Assembly (NCBI GenBank): GCA_947310385.1
Contig: OX371223.1
Location: forward strand, 178,166,748-178,230,747
Source of the DNA: Nephrotoma appendiculata
Lineage: Eukaryota > Arthropoda > Insecta > Diptera > Tipulidae
Length of the DNA stretch: 64,000 nucleotides
Reading direction: 5' to 3'
The translations under genes were made by a program, and so were the position numbers. The notes beneath the pieces were generated by a model. That model had not been told where the DNA came from, did no database searches, and worked only from the letters and a program-made list of their open reading frames with translations. Each line of letters begins with the position of its first letter. Positions within the stretch are counted from its first letter, which is position 1. Shown here piece by piece: positions 12,201-23,167 of the stretch.

Positions 12201-12760
12201 GAATTTCAAATATGAGTTCGCAATTTTGTTCTGCAAAATTGGGTATTTAATAGAACCAGTGACTTACCACTTGTCAAACTTATGTTGCTGTATTAAGATT
12301 GGAGTCCGATATGGCTTGCCATTGTGGTTCTGCAAAGTGGCCAATTTTAATATATCTCAAACATTTCTCAGCATTTTGAAATGGACCTCTGTATGATAAA
12401 AATGACTTTCCTCTATGAGTCCGAGTGAAGTTCTAGAAAATGGACAGTCGGTTCATATCATGGAAAAGGGGTTACAATATGACTTCCGGATGTGATTCCC
12501 AAAATTGCCTATTTGAATGAAATTACGTAATTTCTTAGCCAATTATGACTATGAAAATGAAAATACAATGTTCTGTACGTTGTTTAAGAAAATTTCCAAT
12601 TTGAATATATCTTAGCCAATTGGGATGAAATTTTCTTTTTATGTTGTACAAAGTTCAATATGATTTGTAGGCGTTTTTCTGAAAAAATAGTAATTTGAAT
12701 GGAACTAAGCCAGAGTTCGAATATCTTTTCGAATATCTTTTAAAAACTAGCCTCACTATT
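12201..12760. repeat. Degenerate tandem-like repeats
   Basis: Loosely similar blocks recur about every 80-110 bp, each with a '(t)ctgcaaa/gaaaa ... ttgaatatatctta/ggaactaagcc' pattern (about 12222, 12329, 12500, 12590 and 12680). Similarity is weak and judged by eye. No coding signal. Confidence 0.3.
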
Positions 12761-12764
12761 AGCA

Positions 12765-15560
12765 ATATAGGTCAGGAACCCACCTTTATTATTAGTAATA
12801 GACAGATGGTTCTTTGATTTTACTTCGGCCTCTGATTTTATTTCACCTATGATCAGGGAATGGAGGGTGGCGAAGGAACATTCTGCGCTTCTCTGATCAT
12901 CGTTACTTAATGTTTAAGCTTAAACTCCAAATTACAAACAAATCAGTACGTGTTTATAAACCCCAAGAAGATGGTATGGCGCGTATATAGGGAGGTATGG
13001 GAGGGCATCATTCCAACTGGAGTTCCAGGACTCCCCGACACGGGTAGTAAACTGAATTCAATGGTGGTTACTTTTACTAATGCTTGCAATACCTCCTCCC
13101 TCATGGAGGCTTGCCCACTAACAGCGCTGAGGGGAAAGCGAAAACCTGTTTGGTGGACCTCGGCACTTGCGGAGTGCCGAAAAGTCTGTGAGTCTGCTTT
13201 CAATAGAGTGAAAAGATCAAGAGAAAGTCAAGACTGAGACGAATGAGGAATGCCTCGGAGTATACAAAAAGGAAACAAGGAAGGCGCAAAGGAATTCGTG
13301 GAGGCACTTCTGTGACGGAATGAAAGAGGTCTCGGAAACTTCGCGCTTAAGAATATTTCTTTATACCAATGCCGCTGTTCCCAGGCTATCTGATAAAACC
13401 GGATGGCGAATGGATAGTTTCTAGTGAAGAGACTCTTCATCTGTTGATGGAATCTCACTTTCCCGGAAGTGAGGATGTGTCAATTGTGGGGCTCTTGGAT
13501 TACTGCGATTCTTGGGATGACTGCGGGGTCCAATTGTTGCGTACAGAGTATCCTCTGAACCCTTTAAGCTCTTGAGCCCTTTAAGTCAGCTGGTCCGGAT
13601 GGGATTGTACCAGCAGAAATTCAGCAGAACTCGGAGGTCTTGCTCCTGGCTGGAAGTTATCTTAAAAGGGTGTCTGAAGCTGAGGTACATCCCGAAGAAA
13701 TGGAGGGAGGCTAGGGCGATCTTCATCCCGAAAGCGAGTAGAATCTCGCTCAGCAACTCTAAAGATTTAAGACTAATATCTCTATCATTTTTTGTGCTGA
13801 AAACCTTAGAAAGGCTGCTATCTATATTCGTTCGAGAATTGTACCCAGAAATTGGGCACAGTCTCAGCATGCATACCATAAGGGTAAGTTCGTAGATACG
13901 GTTTACACACCATGGTTCGGGGAATTGAGAAGTTACTGGATTTTTAAGAATTCTCGTTGGTGGCGTTTCTCGTTATCGAGGGCGCTTTAAGGAAGGATTG
14001 CTGCCACTTGAGATTGAAGACCCAGTAACCTTACTAAATTATCACTTGCTATAGGTAGCAGAAAAATTATAGCGGGGATGGGGGAGGCTTTCGTCAGAAG
14101 ACGGGTTATTCGGGGAACACCCAAGGGAGGTGTTCTCTCTCCCTTTCTTTGGAATGTAGTAATCCATGGACTACTATTATTGGAACTGGAGGGGGAAAGA
14201 ATATGTGTAGTTGCTTATTCCGATGACATAGCGATAATTGGATCTGCTAAGCATTTGGATACAATCAGGGATGTGATGCAAAATGCGTTATCAATCACTG
14301 CGGGTTTTGCCAGCAGATGTGAGTTGGGGGTTAACCCATCCAAAACTGAGCTGGTTCTACTTACTAGGAGATATACAATTCCGGCAATGGGTATACCAAG
14401 TCTGAATGGTACTATGCTGGTTTTTACTGATAAAGCGAGATTCCTAAGGGTTCTTCTGGGCAGTAAGCTCAGTTGGAAACAAAACACGATAGAAAGGGTG
14501 AAGAAGACCACCGTGGCACTATACTCTTGTAAAAATGCCATTGGAAAGAAATGAGACTTGAAACCGGAGCTGGTGCACTGGCTTTACAAGACAATTGTAA
14601 GGCCCGTACTGCTGTATGATGTGATTGGCCAGTGTATGGTAGCCAGCTCTGGAGAAATTATCATACAGGAACATGATGGCGAAGGTGCAGAGGCCAGCCT
14701 GTTTGCTCATTAGTGGGGCGCTGAAAATGACCCCTACTAGTGCCCTAGAGATCGTGCTGTACCTTCTAACGTTGGATATTAGCGGCAAACAAAGGGCGGT
14801 CTATACGGGCGCCCTGCTATCAGCGAGTTCGGGGTGGGCTTGCCTACAAAAAGGGCCGTCTACTATATTTAATTCTATAAGGCATGACCTGGTTTTTTCC
14901 CCACTAGGGAGGATTGGAAGAGTGGCCTCATCATGGAGACCGGGACAGTTAAATTCTTCACCGATGGCTCCAAGCTCGATGGTAGAGTGAGAGTTGGTGT
15001 GTTTTGTGGAGAATTAAACGTAAGTTTTCCTTTCCGTCCACCTGATTATTGCAGCGTGTACCAAGCTGAAGTTATAGCTATTGCAGAGGCGTGTACCAAG
15101 CTGAAGTTATAGCTATTGCAGAGGTCATGAACTGGTTGAAGCATAGTGTAGTAGTATTGTTGACTGATATTACTATCTATGTGGACAGTCGGGCAGCCAT
15201 TCTTTCACTGGATTCAGTTACCCTGGCGTCAAGAGTTGCGTTGGTCTAGTTGAGGGAAATTGCAGGGCAGACGAATTAGCAAGGTACGGTACGACTCTTC
15301 AACTGGAACCAGGAAGAGAATGTGTAGGCAAGACTATGTCTGTGCTGAAAGCAGCAAGTCATAGGAAAGTGGTTGCCCTGGCAAATGCTAGATGGCTCGC
15401 CAATACGACTGGTAGGTTTGCGAAGCCAGTATGGCCTGAGCTGAACTTGAAGCGCCCCAAGATCTTAATCACACTATGTAAGTGTGATAGGTAGAATTGT
15501 AAGGATACTTACATGACACTGTCTTTTCGGAGATCATGCGGGAAGGCTGGGTCTGGATGT
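12765..15560 (+). pseudogene. R1/LOA-like ORF2: endonuclease end, RT, RNase H
   Basis: The relic begins with the last endonuclease motif (SLSDHRYL, about 12886). A linker at 12950-13237 has the PWW-like VWWTSALAECR segment. RT follows: KSAGPDGIVPAEI (about 13585), IPKKWREARAIFIPK (about 13690), and RGTPKGGVLSPFLWN with YSDDIAI at 14078-14240, where SDD replaces the usual ADD. An RNase H-like piece contains FTDGSKLDG (about 14955) and YQAEVIAIAEA (about 15058). Frames change at about 13240, 13570, 13900, 14555 and 14660, and there are many stops. The RNase H region contains an exact 35-bp tandem duplication. Placement in R1 versus LOA is uncertain. Confidence 0.75.
15054..15123 (+). repeat. 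Exact 35-bp tandem duplication
   Basis: A unit starting gcgtgtaccaagctgaag occurs twice head to tail (15054-15088 and 15089-15123) without a mismatch, inside the RNase H remnant. 35 is not a multiple of three, so it shifts the frame. Confidence 0.95.
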
Positions 15561-15625
15561 GAATGACTTCTGCACAAATGGGCCATAATTGGTCTAAGTG
15601 TGCGATAGCAACCACTAAAACCTAA

Positions 15626-18600
15626 CTAGGTTGCCCAGAGTTCTTTATGATTTAGAATAGATGAAACTGTTTTAATGCTAAGGAAATATTAAATTTGATT
15701 GTAATGTAACAAAGTGGCAAGTTAGTCGTTGTTTAATGAATGTAAGCTGGCAGTTCGAAAAAGAAACGACGAATATAAAAGAAATATGTAAAATTATTTG
15801 AATAGTCTTGATACCAATTAAAAGGAAATCGCAGAAAATGTTTCGATGTACATATAATTCATTATGACATTAAACAATTTCTAACTCAACAAATTTTTTC
15901 TCACTGAAAAGTTTTGAATTGGCGTAACTGATTATTTGACTTGTAAATTTCTATTAAATGGCAATACAATCATTTTTCTTTACTAATTTTTTTATAAAAT
16001 GATTTCTCGAAGCTTTCAAAATAGAAATTTATTTCCGCTATCATTTCCTCATTTGACCCAAACCTCCTTCCTTTTCAGATAGTAATTGAAAAGACCAGAT
16101 CTGGCGAATACGGGATAGATTAGATTGGGAAGCAGTGCGTCCTTCGCCATAAGTGTTTTTCACCGTAACGAGAAAGTTTTGTTATGTTCTTCCTTTAATC
16201 GATGCAATAATACTTTGTAATATTTTCTATTGTTCAATATAATCGATGAATACATAACCTTTAGTATCGGTCGACTGTTGTTTCTTTGGCCGCTTTCACT
16301 GCTTTCTCTCCACTCACCTGATTGCCGATGTATTTATCGCTCATCCATTGTCACATATAGACGAGAAAAGCTTTGTTTATTGTTCTTAAATAGGTTGGCA
16401 ACTATTATAAGGATGTGCTTGTTTAAAGTCGTGTTTTCAGAGAAAGTGACCAGAATCTACGGTTTTAACACTTTGCAATTCTATGTTAATTAATCTTTAG
16501 GTATTGATTATAGTAGCATTTTGTCATCTCACATTATGTAAAAATATCTCTGTTATGCTACGCGCCAACCTCTAAATCATGACTATATTTAATTCAAAGA
16601 TCATGGAGACAGAAATCGTTCAATAAAAGCCCTGAAACTAAAGCAGCTGTATCCAAAAAATATTACTTACATTTTGTTCGGTACAGGTCGCCTTTATGTC
16701 GCTTACATGACATCGGAAACAAATATTTCCATGCTCGCTAACGAACTCAAAACCAATCAAATTATTTGAAATGCTTTGTACCACGCCTACTAGTTCCGAA
16801 CTCGAGTTGAAATTGTTTTATCTTTGTTGTTGTTTTAATACATTTTGTGTGTTTCCATAGAATTTTTTCCGAACTAACAACTCAATATGTCATGAACGCA
16901 CTATTATAGTTCTATAGTTTTCTAAACTATCTTTCTCTGTTGCTTAGTTCCCGTGATGTATTTTGATAAAGAAAATACTGTAACAGCCCGTTGTTGTTAC
17001 CATGAAATCTGAAAGTTTCTCATTCGTCAAATTGCGGTGCTTCCTGGATAATGCAAATTGAAGCAGTTGGTGTATCAAAGAAGAACTGTCGAAATCCTGA
17101 TTACATTCCCGCAGCTTAAAACCAAATCTCGCTTTGGAGTGGGAGTCTGCCTTCATCCTCATGACTGGATGACGAAAGTTTTAGTACCAGCCAGTACGTG
17201 GTCAGCGCACGAATAAAGACCCACAGAATTAATAGCCTAGCCTTCATCTTTCTGAGTTAGTAATTTTGCACAAAATATGCGAAGGTAATATAATTTTAAT
17301 TCTAATTTGAAGAACCTTACACTCCATAATAATGTCTATGTGTAAAATGGGATATTTACCCTACATACATATAACCAACCTCTGCTACATACAAAAATAT
17401 TTTTTGTTTTTATATTTTGACCTAAATTACAAATCTCATATTACCAAAAACACCATTAATCATCATTTTTAAATGTAAACAAATCCTAGAATCATCTTGT
17501 GTGTTTGTACTGTATCGACTCTACCGGCTTAAATTGCCGACTTTAAACTCTGTACTTACTACACATAAACTAGGAATGCACTAAATAATTAGCTATGAAA
17601 TTACAAATAGGAAGTACTTAATTTCGTCATCGTTATATACCATACGCACATTAATCATAAAATTACCTGTATTTCTTAAGTCACTTCATTCAGCCAAATT
17701 TCTTCTATAAAGCGCGAAACATAATAGAAAATAAAGAGACACTTGTTACAATTGTTGTAATCTGGAAGGTATTTGATATTGAAAAAATTTGATGAAAGCA
17801 CTGACCTACCCTTAACTTGAAAAAATAAATTTTCTCCTCTTTACGCCTTGTGCATACCTCAACATCTTAACAGAATCACAACATTGTCGAAAGAAAGGCA
17901 TAAAAAGGATTTCTTAAAGGAACAATACAATCTTTTGTTTACCATCTTAAAGATTTCATCTATTCATATAAAATAAAATGGAATACAATTGAAATGTTTG
18001 ATATACGCGTCTAAGACGATCTTAAGACATTTCTATTTATATACTCGAACATTATTAGTTCTCTTCTTATGAATGAAATACTTATTAAATTCTATTAAGG
18101 AAGTTTGTCCTTTTTATTTGTGTTGATTTTGTTAAAGGAATTCGTGTTTACTCGATTCGGTTTTCTCTGTGTTGATTTATATTTAGGTCACAGGAAATTG
18201 TGTGACATTATATGTAGTTATGTTGTTGTGGAATTACAAGTGGAATTTAAAAATGAAGGAATCGTTGTACTGTATGTCGATGTTTATGTCTTAATTCATT
18301 ATTGATTTATGATTAATTCTGTCATTATTCTTTACTCAGTTCTTCTTTAACCAATTAATCTGGTTAATTATCAAAATTATTAATCGTCAATTGATTAATT
18401 TGAGCAATTAGTGCAGTGGTACTGTAGTACAGTGATCATTTGTTTTTGAACCTCAGCTTCTGAACGAGTTTACATTCCTTGTAACATAGAGTATCAATAA
18501 GAATGTGTCTGAAAAATAATTGCGAAAAGTTTAGATAAAAATAGGTGCACTTAGATAAAGAGATAAGTTGGAATAAAAGCTTATTGATATTGAAACGATA

Positions 18601-18700
18601 AGGAACCCATTATTCCACCGTCTAAATGGACGATAAAAACGATTTAGCTACAACTTTTCAAGAATTCTACCAAATCCGCAGTCTGTTAGTGGCATTAAGA
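15626..18700. other. AT-rich DNA, no supported gene
   Basis: About 3 kb without recognisable coding or repeat features apart from one small signal-peptide-like ORF at 17116-17247. A somewhat GC-richer patch at 16060-16180 and another at 17080-17250 might be relics or exons, but I cannot assign them. Confidence 0.4.
17116..17247 (-). CDS. Hypothetical 43-residue ORF with signal-peptide-like start
   Basis: Not recognised. On the minus strand an ATG at 17247 opens 43 codons to a TAA at 17118-17116. The first 25 residues (MKARLLILWVFIRALTTYWL...) have a basic N-terminus and a hydrophobic core like a secretion signal, followed by a Ser-rich, acidic stretch. Another minus-strand frame (16944-17162, 72 codons) overlaps its 3' part. 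The region is less AT-rich than its surroundings. It could be a first exon, a small secreted peptide or chance; no splice sites could be fixed. Confidence 0.2.
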   Translation of the reverse strand: MKARLLILWVFIRALTTYWLVLKLSSSSHEDEGRLPLQSEIWF

Positions 18701-18714
18701 GTAATTAAACTAAA

Positions 18715-19190
18715 TGGTGTTTTATTTTGAGGTGGCCAGTTACAGTAAATTCATTGTATCGCGAGCTACATGGCATGTGGCCCCGTCATTGTTAGAACCA
18801 CATGTCTTTGATATCAATATCATCCAATTGAGGCAGAAAAAAAAAATTAATAATCATGTCTCTATATCGGTCTCCGTTGACTGTAACGTTTTCAACAGCA
18901 TCATTTTTGAACACACAAGGTCTGATGATTCCTTCGAATAAAACACATCAAACGGTAACTTTTTGTAGATTTAATGCTTTTGAATAATGGCTCGTGGATC
19001 GTCTTCACTCTAAATGCGACGAAGATGTGGGATCAAGTCCCAATTGTTGTGCACAAAGAAGAATAGTTTCATTTGGATTCTCTTCAATACTACGCACTAC
19101 AGCTGCCACCACCTGTGCCACCGACGCGTATTATCATTTAGAGTAAACGTGGTGCGAATGCGATCCATAGTTAATCGAATTAACTGCTCT
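18715..19190 (-). pseudogene. Tc1/mariner-superfamily transposase relic
   Basis: Read on the minus strand from 19190 downwards: a helix-turn-helix N-terminal segment (AVVRSIEENPNETI, AQQLGL), then a jump to VTVNGDRYRDMI (about 18890), FFLPQLDDIDIKDMW and DGATCHVARDT (about 18790), the second catalytic Asp region. The part between the N-terminal domain and the catalytic core is deleted. Stops and frameshifts are scattered throughout. The DGATCH signature places it in the insect Tc1/mariner branch also seen at 42590-43040. The C-terminus is missing. The 'cut-and-paste' function is lost. Confidence 0.75.
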
Positions 19191-19213
19191 CATGGACGGT
19201 TATCATGATTATA

Positions 19214-19640
19214 AAGCTCTAAACAGAACAAGAGCGGCAACGACGGGCATTGACGAATCAATAAAAAATACAGCCGCGATATTGCTGTATGTAACAACAA
19301 GAGCGTCAGCATATGGCGATAAATAACATCCACAAACGACATAACCACGACACATTGTATCTATGTCAAAATGGATTTTAAAGTTAGCATACTCGAATGA
19401 TAAAAATATTTAAATTATAAAAATTGGTTTCCATTTATGTTTTTGACACATGACGGGGCGTTACCAGTTGGCAACATTGTTTTGCCGGCGATAAAAATAG
19501 AAATAGACTCTAAATTTATTTCAACGAAAAAACCCTCGTCGCCAGCTTCGATGGTTGTTTTTGTATTGCATGTTTTCGGTGTTTTGTCATATGACAGCCA
19601 ATTTCGTTCGTCGCCTTCGCTCTTGTTCTGTTTTGAGCTT
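19214..19640. repeat. Short inverted-repeat element (MITE)
   Basis: About 28 bp at the left end (aagctctaaacagaacaaga then gcggcaacgac, from 19214) match the reverse complement of the right end (…cgctcttgttctgttttgag ctt, to 19640). Small ORFs inside read on both strands but have no recognisable domain. It lies just beside the Tc1/mariner relic at 18715-19190. Target duplication not resolved. Confidence 0.5.
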
Positions 19641-19959
19641 AAAATGAACTTAGCGCGCAATGAGTTTCACGAACTGAACCATCATTTTCAATAGAATTCA
19701 TGATTTTTATGTAGCCATTGCATTGAATTTGGTTTGATTTTTGTTTTGTGTTTTGTTTCTAGAAGATACATCGATTACACATACAACATCAAAAAATTTC
19801 AGCGTTACGGTAAAAACGGATATAGTATAAAGGAAGAAAAACCCAAATTTACGAATTTTGCCCAATTCAGATTTTTTTTTTTATTTCTTTTTAATTCATT
19901 TAATTATGTAGTACAGTTATTTTCATTTCCTAATAAACGGTGTTGCTTTCTCTTGCATT

Positions 19960-20470
19960 TATGACAGATTGGCAGCTCCAGGGCTTGCAGCTAACATATC
20001 GAAGCTGTCTTATGGAATTTGTCTCCAGTGGAAGGAGATTGCGTAGTAGCACTCGCGTTGTTATTGATATTAAATGTGACAGAATGCTTCGTCTGTTGTG
20101 ATTCTTGCTGTGTGGCCTGGCATTGTCATGCATTAAGATGAATTCTGATCCGTTTTGTTTTGATAATGGAAACACGACATGTTCTAGTATTTCACTGATC
20201 TAACTGGCTGCCGATTAGTTACCTTCTGGAGATCAGTTCTTTTTACCACTCGTATTTGCAGTTCATACCATAACAGTGCCTTCATTGTACTTGTGTACTT
20301 CTTGCACAACTCTTAGCCTTTAGGGACTCTTAGTCCGGCAACCAAGGTTGTCGCCATATTCTTGTTCTCCTAGTATCTGGGTGAAATTCGAATCTTGATT
20401 CATCAGTGAAAAAAACTTTGAACCATTGATTCTGTCCAATTTCTATGATTTTCACACCACTCATTTATAA
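19960..20470 (-). pseudogene. Tc1-like transposase relic, catalytic core
   Basis: On the minus strand the segment from 20470 gives EWCENHRNW, FFTDESRF (about 20400, first catalytic D region) and TRRTRIWRQPW. Further on, FILMHDNARPH (about 20140-20110) marks the second catalytic Asp. A stop and several frameshifts separate them, and the sequence after the second Asp is scrambled. N-terminal DNA-binding domains are not seen. The motifs identify a Tc1-type DD(E/D) transposase. Confidence 0.75.
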
Positions 20471-20776
20471 GCTCTCGATTTCCATGTCATATCGATGGAC
20501 ATCATAACGTGCAGCGAGCAAGGAATTTGTTTTCGTGTAGTCTATTCCTGATGGTTTGGTCACTAGCATAAATGTTGTAAGCGTGATTGTAATTGTCGGG
20601 CAGTTAAAGTTGGCTCTCGGTGGACTTGCAGGTGAATATAACGGTCCTGCGCCGAAGTCATCAATATTACTCGACCTGGATGCTGCGCATAATGCTACAA
20701 AACACATTAAAATGACGGGCAACATCTGTTCGGCTACTTTCACTTCGAAGCATTCCTTCTGCCTCACCCTTTTCAT
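20465..20776 (-). CDS. Hypothetical ORF with internal signal-peptide-like segment
   Basis: Not recognised. A 103-codon open frame on the minus strand abuts the Tc1-like relic. From Met18 it has a convincing hydrophobic stretch (MLPVILMCFVALCAAS) followed by Pro/Ser-rich and Thr-rich sequence. An AT box resembling a TATA element (tatttaaaat on the minus strand, about 20825) lies upstream. It could be a short secreted protein or the first exon of one, or chance. The last 20 codons run into sequence next to the transposon relic. Confidence 0.25.
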   Translation of the reverse strand: MKRVRQKECFEVKVAEQMLPVILMCFVALCAASRSSNIDDFGAGPLYSPASPPRANFNCPTITITLTTFMLVTKPSGIDYTKTNSLLAARYDVHRYDMEIESL

Positions 20777-21131
20777 TATTGCTGTATTCCATAATTCTAC
20801 ACCAAATTTTAAATTTCACAATTTTAAATACACTCTTTTGGGAGGTATAACTGAATAAAATCTGAGACTCTAAGACAACAAATCAACTTAAATAGGTTAA
20901 ATTTTTTCAATAATACAATAATCGTTTTTACCGTTATCCTTGAAATTTTTTGATATTGTATGTGCAATCGATGTATCTCTAGAAACAAAAAACAAATCAA
21001 AAATCAAAACAAATTCAAGAAGTGGCTACCTAAAAATCATGTGTTCCATTTACACTTTTGACGTGTGTATTTACCGGCAAAACAACACGAAAACTTATTT
21101 AAAAAATGAATTGACCTTCGTATTTTCTAAA

Positions 21132-22133
21132 CAGGGTGGCGCAAAAAAACCATTCTAGTGTGTTTAATAACTTTTTTTTATTTATTATTTGAATTATTAT
21201 TTTTTAAATGTGAATTTTTTTTTTAAACTAAACGTAAAAAATGATATCTTGCAAGTGGTGACAAGTTTTTGCTTCACACATTCGTACTCTTCCTAACGCA
21301 TTTTCCATAATTTTTTTCAAAATTTCAGGTGTTATGGCCCGGATTTCATTTAAAGTCTTGTTTTTCAGTTCTGGTATGTCACTGGTTTATTGACATACAC
21401 TCCTTTTTTCATATAAGCCCAAAGAAAACAGTGGGAAGTGAACAGTTTCTTTTCGAAATTGTTTGTTCGCAAAAAATGCCTTATCACGGAGCCATTGTGT
21501 CCCTTGCAGTATAGGGTCTAGCTCCATCTTGTTGAGATAACAACTCTGGACGATTTTTCACAGCTCGCTCCAAAAATCTTTTCAGACATACGCTCATTAT
21601 TAAATTGTGAATGAAATCGGGATTTACTTCAACTTTTCCTCGTAGCGAAATGACAAAATCAAGCGTTTTTGATAGTCTGACGGTCTCAATTTTTCCACAA
21701 GCTGAATTTTATATGGGCCAAAATAGTCGGTACGGGCCTTCAGCCCCAGTTGTGTTGAACGTCCGTAAACGTTTCCGGACTATTCTATTCTGCACACTCT
21801 CCACTACACATTGAATATTATAATACGTACGCAACATATACGTCGTCTTCCAGAACCTGGGAGCTTCCTTATGACATTAAATTTGCAACCAGAAGCTTCA
21901 TTGTTGGTGTAGATGGTAAGAAGGGTACATTAAAGTACCGACGATATGCACATTGCGTCTAAATAAATGATCGTTGGTTTTCATAATAAAATTAAATGTA
22001 TTGTTCTGCTGTGTATTGTTCCATTATAAATCCCCCAAGTCTATTTTACATAATTCTGAAAAGAAAAAGAAAAAACATAACAAAAAAAAATCATTGAACA
22101 TTCATACTAGAACGGTATTTCTGCGCCACCCTG
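21132..22133 (-). mobile_element. Tc1/mariner-superfamily element with internal deletions
   Basis: The ends are inverted repeats: cagggtggcgca...cc(a/g)ttctagt at 21132 and its reverse complement ending ccaccctg at 22133, followed by TA. Between them the minus strand carries a shortened transposase. At 1.0 kb it is shorter than a full element (about 1.3 kb). Confidence 0.75.
21240..22000 (-). pseudogene. Transposase of the 21132-22133 element, deleted
   Basis: Minus strand, in order: an arm with QLVEKLRPSDYQKR (about 21690), then a region with FLERAVKNRPELLSQQDGARPYT (two parts, about 21580-21510), i.e. the second catalytic Asp, then IPELKNKTLNEIRAITPEIL (about 21370-21310) and a C-terminal HLQDIIF close to 21245. 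The piece with the first catalytic Asp is missing between the first two blocks. Frameshifts occur. The order is that of the DDE part of Tc1/mariner transposases. Confidence 0.65.
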
Positions 22134-22689
22134 TATAAAGGTACACAAAATAGTAATGTAATAAACCATGTCACAAATTATTGGGATTTGCGAATCTGTC
22201 TGGGTTACTGGTGCCACAAAAAATAGCATTCATCATCTGTTCCCCTGGTTACGGACGGCTGAAGTTCACGTCTGTCTCCTGCAAACGATTTGCTACATAC
22301 TCTTTCAGGTATGACTAGATGTCATAAATATACACGCACAAGGCTTTAAAAATGGAAATATAAAACATACTATGATTTGTAACACCTGTACATCACCAAA
22401 ACCGTTCAAACTAGGTAAGAATTTACGCATTATACGTGGAGATCTTAAGTTATCTGTGATTGGGATCCATGATCCACCAATCATTATACTCTCGGATTAC
22501 AATTTGGAGTTCATTCACTGGCGAATGCAGCAGTATATCGTCGATTTCCGTTTTAACAACAAGAGGATTTCACGATTATACTTTGCAAAACAAACTAATC
22601 ATCATCACAATTGACAATGCACATGTACTTCCCGAAGACATGTAAAAACCCACGTGAAAACTTATTTTTTATGGAGTTGGAAAACAACA
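22134..22689. other. No assigned feature
   Basis: Moderately AT-rich with an 80-codon open frame at 22372-22614 (plus) that has no recognisable domain. It directly precedes the R1-like 3' fragment. Confidence 0.35.
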
Positions 22690-22965
22690 TTAGTAATATC
22701 CTGAAGAGGAGGAAGAGACGCTAGTTCACTTCCTATGCTCATGTCCGGCACTATCATACAAAAGACGTAAGTACTTGGGTGTGTACAACATGGACAGCCA
22801 TTCTGAACTCACGGACTGTAGGGTGCGAGATATTTTACGCTACATCAGTAGCTCTGGTTGGTTTCAGCGGGAGTAAGGGGAGATTGGATCCTGTGGTATC
22901 ACAATGGGCCATTATTGGCCTAAGTGTGCGATAGCAGCCACTCTAACCTAACCTAACCTAATATC
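22690..22965 (+). mobile_element. R1/LOA-like retrotransposon, 3' end fragment
   Basis: Encodes the C-terminal tail of an R1-type ORF2: EEEETLVHFLCSCPAL (a CCHC-like motif region), then LGVYNMDSHSEL, RDILRYISSSGWF and a TAA stop at about 22875. The 3' untranslated part (gggccattattggcctaagt, gtgcgatagcagccact) matches the end of the element at 12765-15625. It finishes with three CCTAA units at about 22945-22961. 5'-truncated. Confidence 0.75.
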
Positions 22966-23167
22966 CCGTATTTTGATCATGATATCTAAATCAGCATTGC
23001 AACTTAAATACAAACATATGTAAGAGAGCAGAAATTATAACATAACATATAGAACTTTTATTATTTTATCGTTGCAATTTGTGAGCAGGAGCAGCTGTCC
23101 GAGGAATGAAAAATCGCATTCATAGCCCCTACTTAATAAAGGTAATCGCTGCATAACTGTGTTAAAC

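Larger units (their letters stand above)
12765..15625 (+). mobile_element. R1/LOA-like non-LTR retrotransposon, decayed
   Basis: A GC-richer plus-strand block carrying, in order, the end of an APE endonuclease, a reverse transcriptase, an RNase H-like segment and a 3' terminus. The 5' part (ORF1 and most of the endonuclease) is missing. The last bases (ggccataattgg.ctaagtgtgcgatagca) recur at 22904-22945 in another fragment, so this marks the family's 3' end. There the other copy is followed by (CCTAA)n, and this one by a single aacctaac. Confidence 0.8.

Noticed and set aside
22940..22965. Telomere array
   Set aside because: Only three CCTAA units at the 3' end of an R1-like fragment; not a telomere.
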